Below the pieces are notes generated by a model. That model ran no database searches and was not told the DNA's origin. It saw only the letters and a list, made by a program, of their open reading frames with translations. A stretch of 6,545 nt of DNA, from NCBI GenBank assembly GCA_003152975.1, contig PMBP01000445.1, positions 1 through 6,545 of the forward strand, read 5' to 3'. The translations under genes and the position numbers were made by a program. Origin of the DNA: Phycisphaerales bacterium (GTDB lineage Bacteria > Planctomycetota > Phycisphaerae > Sedimentisphaerales > Anaerohalosphaeraceae). Below are positions 5,582-6,545 of the stretch, piece by piece. Positions within the stretch are counted from its first letter, which is position 1, and each line of letters starts with the position of its first letter.

Positions 5582-6545
5582 GTTTTTCAAGCGGTACTCG
5601 TAGAGCGAGTACCCGACTTCGCGGACGGCGGCGATGGTTTCGGGGTAGGGGTTGTCGCAGACATCGAGCAGGCCGATCTGGTAGTTTTCACCGTCGCCGC
5701 GGCCGGTGGTGGCTTGGTCGCGGTACTGGAACCAGTGCGTGCCGATGATCAGGGGATTGCGGAGGGCACCTTGGACATAGTTGCGGTAATGGGCGGCGCG
5801 GTCGTTCTGGTCGGCCGTGGGCACCAGGCCGGTGTGGAACATGCCGCGGTCGAGGGCCCCGAAGTGGAACTCGCCGATGATGACGGGCTTGTCGGCGCCG
5901 GCGGGAATGCGAAACGCCTCGACGCTACGCTCATAGCGGTTGTAGGCGATGACTTCACAGTACTTGACGGCGGCCGCGACGGCCAGGTCGTTGGCCCAGG
6001 CAAAGCGGCAGCCGAGGTATAACTGGCCGGGGGCGTCGGAGGCGAGCTTGTCGCGGATGGTCTTGAAGTAGGTCTCGGCGATTTTGGTATAGAAAGCCGT
6101 CAGGTCTTCGCGGGCCTTTTTCTTGTCAGGGTCTTTGGTACTTTTCAGCAGGTCGTCCCACGATGCATAGGAACTGCCCCAGGTCTGGTTGAGCTTGTCG
6201 ATGGTATGGTATTTGGCCGTCAGGTCGGCGACGAATTGTTTCTTGGCGGGCTGGTCGGCGGGGCTTTTCAGCGCGGCGACAGCCAGCGAGGTATCGTCGT
6301 CCCAGCCGAGTTCGTTATGGACGAAAAAGCCGATGCACCACGGATCGCCGATGGCCTGGCCCTTGTGCTGGGCGACGGCGCGGTCGAGGTTGGCGGCGAA
6401 GGAGGGATCGAAGACATCGTGGAATTTTCCCCAGTAGCCCTCGCTACCCTCGATATTGCGGGAGCTGAAGCTGATGGTGGCGGTGTAGGGGGTCTTCTTC
6501 ATGCGGTAGATCGAGCCGTCGGACCAGTTGGCGATGGTGTTCATG
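5579..6545 (-). CDS. GH50-like (clan GH-A) glycoside hydrolase, C-terminal part
   Basis: The visible 321 residues are the catalytic C-terminal portion of a retaining glycoside hydrolase that most resembles GH50 beta-agarases. The first Met in frame (6544-6542) aligns inside a family motif (NTIANWSDG), so it is internal and the real start lies beyond the window; GH50 enzymes are commonly 700-800 residues. Numbering from that Met, the acid/base glutamate should be E78 in FFVHNELGW (73-81) and the nucleophile E225 in KPVIIGEFHFGALDRG (219-234). Further family traits are LYLGCRFAW (175-183), GTHWFQYRDQ (268-277) and GRGDGENYQIGLLDV (281-295). The two glutamates are 147 residues apart, a spacing suitable for a TIM barrel. 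Signal peptide status cannot be seen. The gene is translationally coupled to the U32 gene downstream. Agar is the best guess for substrate, but other galactan or galactoside-active clan A families remain possible. Confidence 0.75.
   Translation of the reverse strand, partial: MNTIANWSDGSIYRMKKTPYTATISFSSRNIEGSEGYWGKFHDVFDPSFAANLDRAVAQHKGQAIGDPWCIGFFVHNELGWDDDTSLAVAALKSPADQPAKKQFVADLTAKYHTIDKLNQTWGSSYASWDDLLKSTKDPDKKKAREDLTAFYTKIAETYFKTIRDKLASDAPGQLYLGCRFAWANDLAVAAAVKYCEVIAYNRYERSVEAFRIPAGADKPVIIGEFHFGALDRGMFHTGLVPTADQNDRAAHYRNYVQGALRNPLIIGTHWFQYRDQATTGRGDGENYQIGLLDVCDNPYPETIAAVREVGYSLYEYRLKN

Overview
The window looks like a GC-rich bacterial chromosome fragment with five protein-coding genes packed tightly. 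The only non-coding stretch of any size is about 200 bases. The content is a fucose/arabinose-type sugar isomerase, an agarase-like glycoside hydrolase, and two lipoproteins with short Cys-ending signal peptides. This suits an environmental degrader of algal or plant polysaccharide, and Planctomycetota (Phycisphaerae-like) or a related PVC-group bacterium is my best guess. There is no rRNA or marker gene to settle it, so the taxonomy is inference.

Layout. Bases 1-1091 (minus) hold the start and middle of an L-fucose/L-arabinose isomerase-family protein whose C-terminus lies outside the window. Bases 1092-1294 are a divergent regulatory region: a minus-strand promoter for the isomerase, a plus-strand promoter for the genes to its right, and a perfect 9-bp-arm palindrome touching both -35 boxes. 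Bases 1295-3748 (plus) are a two-gene unit: a class C beta-lactamase-fold serine hydrolase lipoprotein and, 15 bases later, an ankyrin-repeat lipoprotein that is strikingly AT-rich compared with everything around it. Bases 3753-6545 (minus) are a second two-gene unit: a GH50-like glycoside hydrolase (5' end outside the window), followed by a U32/DUF3656 protein of the RlhA type, with stop and start codons sharing one base.

How they may work together. The isomerase and the glycoside hydrolase suggest use of algal or related sugars. The palindrome suggests that isomerase expression and the hydrolase/ankyrin pair answer to one regulator, which is not encoded here. The U32 protein belongs to a family of Fe-S RNA or quinone hydroxylases and has no obvious link to sugar use; its tight coupling to the hydrolase is unexplained. 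The two plus-strand genes end four bases from the end of the convergent minus-strand unit, with no recognisable terminator between them.

I found no tRNA, rRNA, CRISPR array, insertion sequence or integrase. I did not find a convincing new defence or mobile system. The most unusual parts are the shared divergent operator, the compositionally foreign ankyrin lipoprotein, and the glycosidase/U32 coupling.
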